Shown here: positions 55,580-64,000 of the stretch, in pieces
How the letters are laid out: each line of letters starts with the position of its first letter
Position numbering within the stretch: position 1 is the stretch's first letter
Assembly: GCA_001704765.1 (NCBI GenBank)
Contig: MBFK01000066.1
Coordinates: forward strand, 52,624 to 116,623
Direction of reading: 5' to 3'
From: Sinorhizobium shofinae
Lineage (GTDB): Bacteria; Pseudomonadota; Alphaproteobacteria; Rhizobiales; Rhizobiaceae
DNA length: 64,000 bases
The notes under the pieces: model-generated
What the model saw: only the letters and a program-made list of their open reading frames with translations
The model's database searches: none
Told to the model about the DNA's origin: nothing
Made by a program: the position numbers and the translations under genes

Positions 55580-56839
55580 TCACGGCGCCCATCGCTTGTG
55601 GAAAAAATGTCGACTAGCGGCTTCCGCCATCTCACCGCGAATCAAATCGCCGAGCCGGCGGATACCTTCGTCGATCATCTTGTCGTTGGCGCAGGAGAAA
55701 CTCAAACGCAGCGTGTTTTCACCGGAGCCGTCGGCGAAGAAGGCGCGGCCCGGAACGAAGGCGACCTTGGCAGTCTGGATCGATTTGGCCAGGAGTTCGG
55801 CGCCGTCCGTACCCTTCGGCAGCGTTACCCAGACGAACATGCCGCCTTCCGGTTTCGTCCAGGTGACGCCGGCCGGCATGTATTTTTCGAGCGCCGCAAG
55901 CATGGCGCTGCGGCGATGCTTGTAGACCTTGTGGATCTTTGCCACCTGTTCATCGAAGCCGCGCTCGGCGACGGTGCAGATCGCCATCTGGTTGATGGTC
56001 GAGGAATGAAGGTCCGCTGCCTGCTTCATCAGCACCAGCTTGCGGATGACCGACTCGGCTGCGCAGACCCAGCCGACGCGAAGCCCCGGTGCCAGCGTCT
56101 TGGAGAAGCTGCCGCAGTAGATTGTCCGGGCGGTGTTGATGTCACCCTTGCGTGCGATCTCCAGCGCCAGGATCGGCGGGATCGCCTCGCCGTCGTAGCG
56201 CAGCGACTGGTAGGCAGCATCCTCGATGACCGGGATGCCGAGTTCCTCGGCGAGATCCAACACCCGCTCACGGCCGGCGCGGTCCACCGTCTCGCCGGTC
56301 GGGTTGGCGAAATCGGCAGAGAGATAGGCGAATTTGACCCGGCCGCCCGCCTCGGCTGCCGCCTGGACGTAGGCTTCCGGGGTGCGGTTGCCGCCGGGGT
56401 TCAATTGATCGTAGTTCGGCTCATAGGCGTTGAAGGCCTGCAGCGCGCCAAGGTAGGTCGGCCAGGTGACGAGCGCTGTGTCCTCGGGCGAAAGAAACAG
56501 CTTGCCGAGATAATCGAGCCCCTGCTGCGAACCGGAGGTGATAAAGATGTTGTCGACTGTCGCGGGAATGCCGAGCGCCGCCATCTGCTTGGCAAGCCAT
56601 TCACGCAAGGGCCGATATCCTTCGCTGACGGAATATTGCAGAGCGGCGCTGACGGCCGGTCCGCCGAAGATCTCCGCATAGGCTTGGCTGAACTCCACAT
56701 CGGGAAAAAGCTCGGGATCGGGAATGCCGCCGGCGAAGGAGATGATATCCGGACGGTCGAGCAGCTTCAGCAGTTCGCGAATTTCCGAAGCCTTCATCCG
56801 GCTCGAGCGCGTGGCAAAAATGCTTTCCCAATTGAGCAT
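55580..56839 (-). CDS. PLP-dependent aminotransferase (LysN/2-aminoadipate type)
   Basis: The 419-residue fold-type I aminotransferase has IISFAGGIPDPELFP, the cofactor lysine in GSFSKTLAPGLRVGWVCA, VIEDAAYQSLRYDGE and LRLSFSC. It is close to the MocR-related alpha-aminoadipate transaminase group (LysN), which act on several 2-oxo and amino acids. No fused DNA-binding domain. Start ATG 56839 with GAGGGAGG upstream. Confidence 0.88.
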   Translation of the reverse strand: MLNWESIFATRSSRMKASEIRELLKLLDRPDIISFAGGIPDPELFPDVEFSQAYAEIFGGPAVSAALQYSVSEGYRPLREWLAKQMAALGIPATVDNIFITSGSQQGLDYLGKLFLSPEDTALVTWPTYLGALQAFNAYEPNYDQLNPGGNRTPEAYVQAAAEAGGRVKFAYLSADFANPTGETVDRAGRERVLDLAEELGIPVIEDAAYQSLRYDGEAIPPILALEIARKGDINTARTIYCGSFSKTLAPGLRVGWVCAAESVIRKLVLMKQAADLHSSTINQMAICTVAERGFDEQVAKIHKVYKHRRSAMLAALEKYMPAGVTWTKPEGGMFVWVTLPKGTDGAELLAKSIQTAKVAFVPGRAFFADGSGENTLRLSFSCANDKMIDEGIRRLGDLIRGEMAEAASRHFFHKRWAP

Positions 56840-57243
56840 GCGGCCCTCCCTCTTGGCGATGGCCGGACATGATCACAGCGTTCGGTTTATGTCAATATTC
56901 CTGACCTATCTTGCTGCCGTTTTGACTGGCCCTCGCGCCGGGCGTCATCCTGCTGACGGCAAGGGACGCTCGACCGGCAGTCGAACAGGATGATGCCGGC
57001 TATCAGATGCAGGAGCAGCGCGGCGGCCAGGCTCCGCCAGATTGTCCTGTCGTCTGGCGCGAGCGTCTCTTTCGACATCTGTCAGGAAGCAGTTCAAATC
57101 TGGGAGGGAGGCACAGCGATCAACTTGTCGCAAAAGTTGCATACATGCGCTCTGTCAACAAGCCCCATCTGCTCGGCTATCTCAAGATAGCTCTTCGGCA
57201 ATCTCGCCGCCGGACGCCGCTGCCGCATGCGCCCAGGCATCGC
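56840..57243. other. 404-base intergenic region without a supported gene
   Basis: Reverse short frames (56887-57142) have poor composition and no ribosome site. The stretch contains the promoter of the aminotransferase on the reverse strand. I see no other elements. Confidence 0.4.
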
Positions 57244-58167
57244 TCAACGCCTGACGCTGCCTCGCCCACGCATGACCCATCGAATGCCGGCGGCGATCGC
57301 CAGGCCGAGCAGCGGCCAGCGGGCCCAGAATGTTCCGCTCCAGGTGAGAAGATTGACCGTGACAACGGCGAGCCCGGCCAGGGCGAGCGTGGCAAATCCG
57401 CGGTCCACCCGCGTGGTCCTGATCCAGAGCATCGCTGCGGCCAAGCTCATCGGGAAAAGGGACCAGACCGCCCAGAACTCGCCCTGCCAGGAGAAAAGAT
57501 TTATGGCGACAAGACCGGCCGCGACCACGGCCAGGGTGCCATATATCCGAAGTTGCCTGCGGACGGGTTCGACGGCGGCCGCCTGCACGGGCGCCGGCTG
57601 CCGCCCGAAGGCGGCGCCGGCTGTCGGCGTGGCTCGCCCCTCCTCGACACCGATCCGAACCGCATAGCTCGGAACGCCTCCCTCGATGTTCTTGACCTCG
57701 AGCTGGCCGAGAAAGTCGAAGCCGACCGCCACCTTATTGCGCACCTGGTCGTAGACCGTATTAGAAATGACGACGCCGCCGGCCGGTGCGCAGGCTTGCA
57801 GCCGCGCAGCGATGTTGACGCCGTCGCCGTATATGTCACGACCTTCCGCAATCACGTCGCCAAGGTTGATGCCGATGCGGAAGAACATCCGAGCCGCGCT
57901 CGGCCGCCCGGCATTCAAACCGGCAAGCTCATTCTGGACGTCGACCGCCGCCCTCACCGCTTCAACGACGCTCGGAAATTCTGCTATAAGCCCATCGCCC
58001 CAGGTGTTGACCACAAGCCCGCCGTGCAATTCGATGAGACGCGCCATGGCATCGCGGTAGTCCTTGAGGGTGGCAAGCGTTCCTTCTTCGTCGGCCCCCA
58101 TCAGGCGCGAGTAGTCCTGAACGTCGGCGCAGAAGATAGTCGTCAGCTTTCGACGCGTTTCTGACAT
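57244..58167 (-). CDS. Class III adenylate/guanylate cyclase with C-terminal membrane segments
   Basis: The 307-residue protein has a complete cyclase domain: metal aspartates D15 (FCADVQDYSR) and D58 (NTWGDGLIAEF), and GDGVNIAARLQ with the catalytic Asn. It ends with about four hydrophobic helices (AVVAAGLVAINLFSWQGEFW, VVTVNLLTWSGTFWARWPLL), in two repeated blocks, so it is anchored at the inner membrane by its tail. It lacks the TolB-like and TPR parts of the other two. Start ATG 58167 follows GAGGATC. Confidence 0.88.
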   Translation of the reverse strand: MSETRRKLTTIFCADVQDYSRLMGADEEGTLATLKDYRDAMARLIELHGGLVVNTWGDGLIAEFPSVVEAVRAAVDVQNELAGLNAGRPSAARMFFRIGINLGDVIAEGRDIYGDGVNIAARLQACAPAGGVVISNTVYDQVRNKVAVGFDFLGQLEVKNIEGGVPSYAVRIGVEEGRATPTAGAAFGRQPAPVQAAAVEPVRRQLRIYGTLAVVAAGLVAINLFSWQGEFWAVWSLFPMSLAAAMLWIRTTRVDRGFATLALAGLAVVTVNLLTWSGTFWARWPLLGLAIAAGIRWVMRGRGSVRR

Positions 58168-58418
58168 GGCTTTTGATCCTCGCTCGATCTTCGCCGCGTG
58201 AGACCACACCAACCGGTTTCAACCGGTTGCACGATTCGCCACTCAAATCCATCTCGGCTCCAGCATACCGAGTGCAAACTCTTACGGCGACCCCGGAACG
58301 CAGCGAGGCGCTCACACGCGCCATGCCATGGGCATGATCCTCCAGCAGCCATTGGCTGCCTGGTATGCGACGGCAGGTGCTGATAGTTGTGGCCGAGCGA
58401 TTGCATGGGAGTGCGTTC

Positions 58419-59021
58419 ATGACGACGAGTAATGACGGCAACGCGCGCTTCTACCGCGACAACGCCGCCGCCTATGCGGGCCGCGCCCGCCGGACGCCTA
58501 CGGCACGGCTCGACAAGTTCCTCGCGGGGCTCAGGCCCGGCGCCTCCGTGCTGGAGCTTGGCTGCGGCGGCGGCCAGGACAGCGCCTACATGATTGCCCG
58601 CGGCTTCGAGGTGACGCCGACGGATGGTTCGCTGGAACTGGCGGCCGAGGCCGAACGCCTGCTCGGCCGACATGTCAAGGTGATCCGCTTCGAAGAGCTT
58701 TGCTGGCGCGAGCGCTTCGACGGCATTTGGGCGGAGGCCTGCCTGCTGCATGTGCCGCGCGCCTCTCTTGGGGATGTAATCGCCCGCGTCCTCCTGGCCC
58801 TCAAGGTTAGTGGCGTGCTGCATGCAAGCTTCAAGGCAGGCGACAGGGAAGGCCGCGACGAGTTCGGCCGCTACTACAATTATCCCTCGCGCGACTGGCT
58901 GTTGCGGCAGTTTGCGGCAACAGGTTGGGGGGCAATCGAAATATCGGAAGCGGATGGTGGTGGCTATGACGGCAAGCCGACGCGCTGGCTGCATGTGGCG
59001 GCCACGAAGCCCAAAATTTGA
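58419..59021 (+). CDS. SAM-dependent methyltransferase (TehB-like)
   Basis: The 200-residue protein has RFYRDNAAAYAGRAR, the SAM motif VLELGCGGGQDSAYMIARGF, GSLELAAEAERLLG and VSGVLHASFKAG. The size and pattern are like small TehB-type methyltransferases. ATG 58419 has GGGAG seven bases upstream. It is divergent from the cyclase and is followed 64 bases later by an aldo/keto reductase. Confidence 0.85.
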   Translation: MTTSNDGNARFYRDNAAAYAGRARRTPTARLDKFLAGLRPGASVLELGCGGGQDSAYMIARGFEVTPTDGSLELAAEAERLLGRHVKVIRFEELCWRERFDGIWAEACLLHVPRASLGDVIARVLLALKVSGVLHASFKAGDREGRDEFGRYYNYPSRDWLLRQFAATGWGAIEISEADGGGYDGKPTRWLHVAATKPKI

Positions 59022-59085
59022 CTTCGCAAGGTCGAGGCCTAGGTAACGGGCGTCTCCCCAACTCTACATCACCAGTGAGAAAGCC

Positions 59086-60057
59086 ATGCACTACAGAACA
59101 CTTGGCCGCACCGGCCTGCGTATCTCCGAAATCGGCTACGGCGCCTGGGGCATCGGCAATAGCGGCTGGCAAGGCGCGAACGACGAGGAGTCTGCCCGTG
59201 CCCTCAACCGGGCGATCGATCTTGGGCTGACCTTCATCGACACCGCGCTCGGCTACGGCGACGGCCATAGCGAAAGGCTGATCGGCAAGCTGTTGCGGGA
59301 ACGATCGGAAACGGTCTACGTCGCGACCAAGATACCGCCGAAGAACCGGATATGGCCGGCCCGTCCGGGCACGCCGGTCGAGGATGGCTTCCCGGCCGAG
59401 CACGTCATTGCCTCGACTGAGACCAGCTTGCGCAACCTTGGCGTCGAGACCATCGACGTCCAGCAGTTCCACGTCTGGTCGGACGAATGGGTTGGGCGCG
59501 GCGACTGGCTGGAGGCCATCGAGCGGCTGAAGCGCGATGGCAAGATCCGCTTCTTCGGTGTCTCGATCAACGACTACGAGCCCGACAATGCCCTGAAGCT
59601 TATCGAAAGTGGCGTCGTCGACAGCGTTCAGGTGATCTACAACATCTTCGAGCAGACCCCCGAAGAACGGCTGTTCCCGGCCTGCATCCGCCACGGCGTC
59701 GGCGTGATCGTCCGGGTCGCGCTCGACGAAGGGGGCCTGACCGGCCAGATCCGCGCCGACGCGGTCTTTCCGGAAGGCGACTTTCGCCAGAACTACTTCC
59801 GCGGCGAGCGCAAGCGAGAAGTCGAAGAGCGCGCTCGGAAAATCGTCGAAAACCTGGAGATCGCGCCTGACGCGCTCGCCGAGACGGCGCTCCGCTTCGT
59901 CCTCAGCCACCCCGCGGTTTCGACGGTCATCCCAGGCATGCGCTCGGTCCGCAACGTGGAGCGCAATTGCGCGATCGGCGACGGACGTGGCCTTGCCGCC
60001 GAGCAGCGGGAGAAGCTGCGCGCGCACCGCTGGCCGCGCAATTTCTACCGGGATTGA
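59086..60057 (+). CDS. Aldo/keto reductase
   Basis: The 323-residue enzyme opens [20 protein letters not shown] and has the family's [38 protein letters not shown] and [10 protein letters not shown]. The catalytic Asp, Tyr and Lys are present. It ends 61 bases before the convergent ilvC stop, with a strong bidirectional terminator between. ATG 59086 follows GTGAGAAAG. Confidence 0.9.
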   Translation: MHYRTLGRTGLRISEIGYGAWGIGNSGWQGANDEESARALNRAIDLGLTFIDTALGYGDGHSERLIGKLLRERSETVYVATKIPPKNRIWPARPGTPVEDGFPAEHVIASTETSLRNLGVETIDVQQFHVWSDEWVGRGDWLEAIERLKRDGKIRFFGVSINDYEPDNALKLIESGVVDSVQVIYNIFEQTPEERLFPACIRHGVGVIVRVALDEGGLTGQIRADAVFPEGDFRQNYFRGERKREVEERARKIVENLEIAPDALAETALRFVLSHPAVSTVIPGMRSVRNVERNCAIGDGRGLAAEQREKLRAHRWPRNFYRD

Positions 60058-60066
60058 TTGCTCCAA

Positions 60067-60100
60067 AGAGAAAGCCGGGGCACTGGCCCCGGCTTTCTCT
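60067..60100. terminator. Bidirectional terminator between AKR and ilvC
   Basis: AGAGAAAGCCGGGGC pairs perfectly with GCCCCGGCTTTCTCT across an ACTG loop, a 15-bp stem. A-rich and T-rich tails sit inside the stem ends, so it can stop transcripts from both convergent genes. Confidence 0.85.
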
Positions 60101-60118
60101 AGCTCTGCGAGGTAAGGC

Positions 60119-61198
<1,080 letters not shown>

Positions 61199-61846
61199 TT
61201 ACTCTTTTCTGCCATAGAGGGCGAGAAAGGCGTCAACCGCCCGCTCCGCCCTGCGGCCGAAATTCTTCTTCAGCCCGCTCGGATCCTCGCCGAGCAGCAT
61301 GCGCAAATGCCAGTCGGAGACGACGAGCCCGTAGAGCGCGCCATAGGCCTCCTCCGGATCGCCGAAGGCGAGAAGCCCCGCCTTTCGGCCCACCTCTAGC
61401 AGCGCCCCGGCCCTGCGGCCGATCTGCCGGCGCCCGCGCTCCTCAAGCAACCGACCGAGCTTGGAGCCTTCGCGGCTTGCCTGGCCGATCGCCAGCCGGT
61501 TGAGCGCCAGCGACACGTCGCCTGCAAGCACTTCCAGCAGATCCTTGGCGAAGGCGACAAGATGCGCCCTGAGGCTCGCCTCGTCCAGCGCCTCGGCCGA
61601 AACGTCGAGCGTTCTCACCTTGCTCGCCTGGTACGCGATCATCGCCGAAAGCAGCCCATCGCGATCGCCGAACCACTTGTAGAGGCTCTCCTTGGAGCAA
61701 TTCGCCGCGCGGGCCACCCCCGCGGTCGTCAACGCCCTCTCGCCGCCGTCGACGAGGAGCCGCAGCGCCTGTTCCAGAACGGCACCCTGACGCTCCGTCA
61801 GGCCGCTTCCGGCACCAGTTTCCTTTGCCGTTTGGACGCCTTGCAC
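61199..61846 (-). CDS. TetR family regulator
   Basis: The 215-residue protein has an N-terminal TetR helix-turn-helix (TTAGVARAANCSKESLYKWF then GDRDGLLSAMIAYQ) and a helical ligand domain ending VDAFLALYGRKE. A GTG at 61846 is the first start in the frame, about 20 bases after a 14-bp palindrome, which suggests self-repression. It could also influence ilvC downstream. Confidence 0.85.
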   Translation of the reverse strand: MQGVQTAKETGAGSGLTERQGAVLEQALRLLVDGGERALTTAGVARAANCSKESLYKWFGDRDGLLSAMIAYQASKVRTLDVSAEALDEASLRAHLVAFAKDLLEVLAGDVSLALNRLAIGQASREGSKLGRLLEERGRRQIGRRAGALLEVGRKAGLLAFGDPEEAYGALYGLVVSDWHLRMLLGEDPSGLKKNFGRRAERAVDAFLALYGRKE

Positions 61847-61865
61847 TCGCTGCCGCTCTCCATCA

Positions 61866-61879
61866 GTACCGTACGGTAC
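61866..61879. promoter_or_regulatory. 14-bp perfect palindrome, candidate TetR operator
   Basis: GTACCGTACGGTAC reads the same on both strands and overlaps a second nearby copy of ACGGTACGGT. It lies 20 bases upstream of the tetR GTG start, in the place of its promoter. Confidence 0.55.
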
Positions 61880-62057
61880 GGTTCGCCGTTTCTATTAAGA
61901 TGGGTGCGGAACGTCAAGCCCGATTCTGCAGCGCGGACCGGAAGAAGACAGGAAAGGGCCGTGGCGCCTTCATGTGACCTTCCCTGCGAAAAAACACGGC
62001 CACCCTTGAGCCGGACCCAAGGTCATACCTTAGAAGGGATTCGCGAAGGAGGCACGC

Positions 62058-62695
62058 ATGACCCGCCAAACCGATGAAAACCAATGGCTGACCGCCGCCG
62101 ATTGTGCCGAGCGTCTCGGGCTGACCGCCCGGGCGCTTCGAGTCTACGAAAGCCGTGGGCTGATCGCGCCGAGGTGCACGGGCAAGAACTGGCGGCTCTA
62201 CGGCGCCGCGGAGTTCGTTCGCCTTCACGAAATCCAGGCCCTGAAGCGCCTTGGCCTGATGCGCAAGGCGAGGTTACTGGCGTCGTGCTTCATCAGAGCG
62301 GCTACGAGCAGAAGGGGGCTCGCCTGGAAGCGTCAGCAGCCCAAAGCGCCGCCGAGGCGTTGGAGAAACGCATTCGCGATAAGGTGGCTTTGCCGAACGA
62401 CGAAGCCATGCTCCGGCAAATCATCGCTGAACACCAGAGCGGTGAGCCCGATTACGACCGCATGATCCCGCCGCTCGCCGAACTCGCTCGTGGCCAGGCC
62501 GCGTTCGTCAAAGCCGAGCTGTTGCGCCTCGGAGCTCTACAGGCGATTACCTTCAAGGGCGTCACACGCGACGGCTTCGATGTCTACTACGTGACATTCG
62601 CCGAAGGCGCTCTGGAATGGGGTTTCGCCCTCGCTGCGGATGGACGTTTCAGCGTTATGTATCTGCGCCCGTGCTGTAACGCGCGCTGGAACTGA
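62058..62695 (+). pseudogene. MerR-family regulator, frameshifted or internally deleted
   Basis: ATG 62058 begins a MerR DNA-binding domain: WLTAADCAERLGLTARALRV, YESRGLIAPR and EIQALKRLGL. After about 62275 the frame turns to nonsense, while another frame (through 62695) gives EKRIRDKVALPNDEAMLRQI, RMIPPLAELARGQAAFVKAE and DVYYVTFAEGALEWGFALA, the C-terminal part of the same type of regulator. The part in between is shorter than usual, so a deletion with a frameshift is likely. GGAGGCACGC precedes the ATG. Confidence 0.7.
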
Positions 62696-62809
62696 CGGCG
62701 CTTGCCTTTGCCTGCGCCTTCTTGGCGGGCCCGCTCATCGCTCACCTGCCCGCTCGCAACGTCTTCCGCCGTCAGCGGTAGCGCAGAGCGGACCGAAGGC
62801 GAGCCTCTA

Positions 62810-63376
62810 TCAGATCCGCTGTGCTCCGCCGATCCGCTCCCAGCGGCTGCCGTTCGATTGCGACTGGCGGGCGAAATAGTCGTAGGGCGTGCGCGACCAG
62901 TCCCTGACCGAATTGGTCAGATTGTCGAGCACAAGATCCCCTTCGCTAGTGCGGACGGTCAGCACCGTATGGCCATCGCCGTGATAGCGGGCAACCGTCA
63001 GCAGCAATGCGGAGGCCGGCCAGCCGCGCTTCAGAAGCTCACGCTTCTTCAGAATCGCAAAATCCTCGCAGTCTCCGTAGGTCGTCGGCACGCGCCAATC
63101 GTCGTCCTTGCCGACGTTCGCACGGTCGCTGCGCTCCTTAATGCGCGCATTGATGGCGCTGTTGACCTGCTTGAGTTCGCTCGCCTTTTCCGCGCCGAGA
63201 ACAACCGTTCCCCTGCCTCCCCCGGTTCTGCACAACCTCGGTTCACGCGAACAGAAAGAGGCAAAGGCCGGGGGCGCAAAAGCCTTGCCGGCAGTTTTCA
63301 TGATCGTGCCTGCATCAGCCGCCGTTGGGGCGACAATCGGCAATAGAATAGCGCTCAGCGCGATGAAGCGTTTCAT
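62810..63376 (-). CDS. BTLCP-type transglutaminase-like cysteine protease (LapG-like)
   Basis: The 188-residue protein has a signal peptide (LSAILLPIVAPTAADA) and the catalytic triad of the bacterial transglutaminase-like cysteine protease family: Cys103 in YGDCEDFAI, His136 in DGHTVLTVR and Asp151 in LVLDNLT. Family members such as LapG cut surface adhesins in the periplasm under c-di-GMP control. It is divergent from a Gly-rich secreted protein. Start ATG 63376. Confidence 0.88.
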   Translation of the reverse strand: MKRFIALSAILLPIVAPTAADAGTIMKTAGKAFAPPAFASFCSREPRLCRTGGGRGTVVLGAEKASELKQVNSAINARIKERSDRANVGKDDDWRVPTTYGDCEDFAILKKRELLKRGWPASALLLTVARYHGDGHTVLTVRTSEGDLVLDNLTNSVRDWSRTPYDYFARQSQSNGSRWERIGGAQRI

Positions 63377-63569
63377 GAAATTCCCCCAAAAGTGGTCGCA
63401 CCCCCAAGCGCGATGTAGAGAGTTAGATCATAAGGATTAGCCCGCGCTTGATTAGCTCGGAATAGGGCATTGTTGTGACGCCCTACTAATATTTCGTAAA
63501 TTGACCCCCAGCATCTTTAAGTAAATCATCGAATTATTTCCGTAGTTTTATTTTGCGTGGGGTAAAGTA

Positions 63570-64000
63570 ATGAAAAGAATTCATAGATCGATATTTAGAA
63601 CATTTTTCATGCTCTCCACGGCGTCGATAGCAGCCGTCGTTGTTACGACAGACGCGGATGCAGTAGAGCGTCGACGCATGACTGCGGCGCAATGCAGCCC
63701 GTTGACGGAAGACAACTTTGCAGCGTGCTGCGTTGCAATAAATCGTTCGAAAATTCTTACTCCGGCGCAAATCAAAATGTGCCCGCCGCTATCAACGGCG
63801 ACCGTCGGTGGCTCTGCCCCCGGCCGCGATCGTAGCGATTCCGACGCAACCGGCCCCAGCAGAGGCGGCAGCGGCGGCAGCGGCGGTGATGGCGGCGGCA
63901 GCGGCGGTGGTGACGACGGCGGCAGCGGTGGCGGCGATGGCGGCGGCAGCAGCGGTGGCGGCGGCAGCAGCGGCGGTGGCGACGACGGCGGCGGCAGCGG
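63570..64000 (+). CDS. Secreted Gly/Ser/Asp-rich protein (runs past window end)
   Basis: From ATG 63570 the frame stays open to the last base. It encodes a leader (RTFFMLSTASIAAVVVTTDA then DA), a short cysteine domain (TAAQCSPLTEDNFAACC, KMCPPL), then a Gly-Ser-Asp tail made of GGxGG repeats with Asp. No stop is seen by position 64000. The signal peptide and cysteine-rich cap suggest a secreted or surface protein with a flexible tail. It faces the BTLCP protease across 193 bases. Family not recognised. Confidence 0.7.
   Translation, partial: MKRIHRSIFRTFFMLSTASIAAVVVTTDADAVERRRMTAAQCSPLTEDNFAACCVAINRSKILTPAQIKMCPPLSTATVGGSAPGRDRSDSDATGPSRGGSGGSGGDGGGSGGGDDGGSGGGDGGGSSGGGGSSGGGDDGGGS
63860..64000 (+). 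repeat. Low-complexity GGC/AGC repeats encoding Gly-Ser-Asp
   Basis: Short units of GGCGGCAGC with GATGGC and GACGAC spacers follow in tandem. They code for GGS, GDGG and GDDGG within the secreted protein and are not a CRISPR array. Such repeats can change length by slippage. Confidence 0.75.

Noticed and set aside
63860..64000. Tandem short repeats as a CRISPR array
   Set aside because: Units are 9-12 bases, coding and without unique spacers.

Overview
The window looks like a piece of an alphaproteobacterial chromosome, most likely Rhizobiales of the Sinorhizobium/Ensifer type. The clues are high GC with long antisense shadow ORFs, a second short FtsZ without the C-terminal tail (FtsZ2), several class III nucleotide cyclases with TPR tails, a curlin-repeat/CsgH pair, a BTLCP-type transglutaminase-like protease, a glutathione-dependent formaldehyde-activating enzyme and a candidate RpoE2-type promoter. 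No rRNA, phage, integrase, transposase or CRISPR array was seen. One tRNA is present, Lys with anticodon CTT.

Layout. 0-3 kb: the end of a HupE/UreJ-like membrane gene, a secreted protein of unknown function and a DUF3604 protein, then tRNA-Lys. 3-14 kb: PhzF-like isomerase; a divergent MarR/MFS pair around a 27-bp perfect palindrome, with a gamma-carbonic-anhydrase-like gene coupled to marR; a cyclase-TPR regulator; NUDIX, endonuclease/phosphatase and CHAP-type proteins; Gfa; a TadG-like protein. 14-20 kb: a 989-residue RTX protein, divergent from a SARP-type regulator. 20-24 kb: a LuxR regulator, CsgH, a curlin-repeat protein and a beta-barrel-like protein. 24-28 kb: a complete TRAP transporter (DctM, DctQ, Tat-exported DctP). 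28-34 kb: an alkyl-sulfatase remnant, a second cyclase-TPR protein, FtsZ2, a small lysine-rich protein, and a HAD-phosphatase/P-loop ATPase fusion. 34-38 kb: an FbpABC/AfuABC-like ABC importer whose permease is frameshifted. 38-40 kb: two decayed genes (LysE/RhtB and NUDIX). 40-47 kb: bestrophin-like channel, AI-2E/PerM-family protein and an RND efflux pair. 47-57 kb: membrane hydrolase, methyltransferase, SDR, TetR, GST, aldo/keto reductase, NTF2-like protein, OafA-type acyltransferase and a LysN-type aminotransferase. 57-64 kb: a membrane cyclase, methyltransferase, aldo/keto reductase, ilvC with an upstream TetR gene, a broken MerR gene, a BTLCP protease and a truncated Gly/Ser/Asp-rich secreted protein.

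Three themes stand out. First, three large regulators share one C-terminal module (a TolB-like segment followed by TPRs) behind different N-terminal domains. Second, several genes make surface or secreted material: RTX, curlin, TadG-like, O-acyltransferase and the Gly-rich protein beside a LapG-like protease. Third, there are many frameshifted or decayed genes: the gamma-CA, the ABC permease, LysE, NUDIX, alkyl sulfatase and MerR. Some may be sequencing errors, because the gamma-CA and permease reading frames are otherwise well preserved. No single wholly new system is certain. The best candidates for follow-up are the HAD-ATPase fusion, the SARP/RTX locus and the signal-less CsgH with its curlin.
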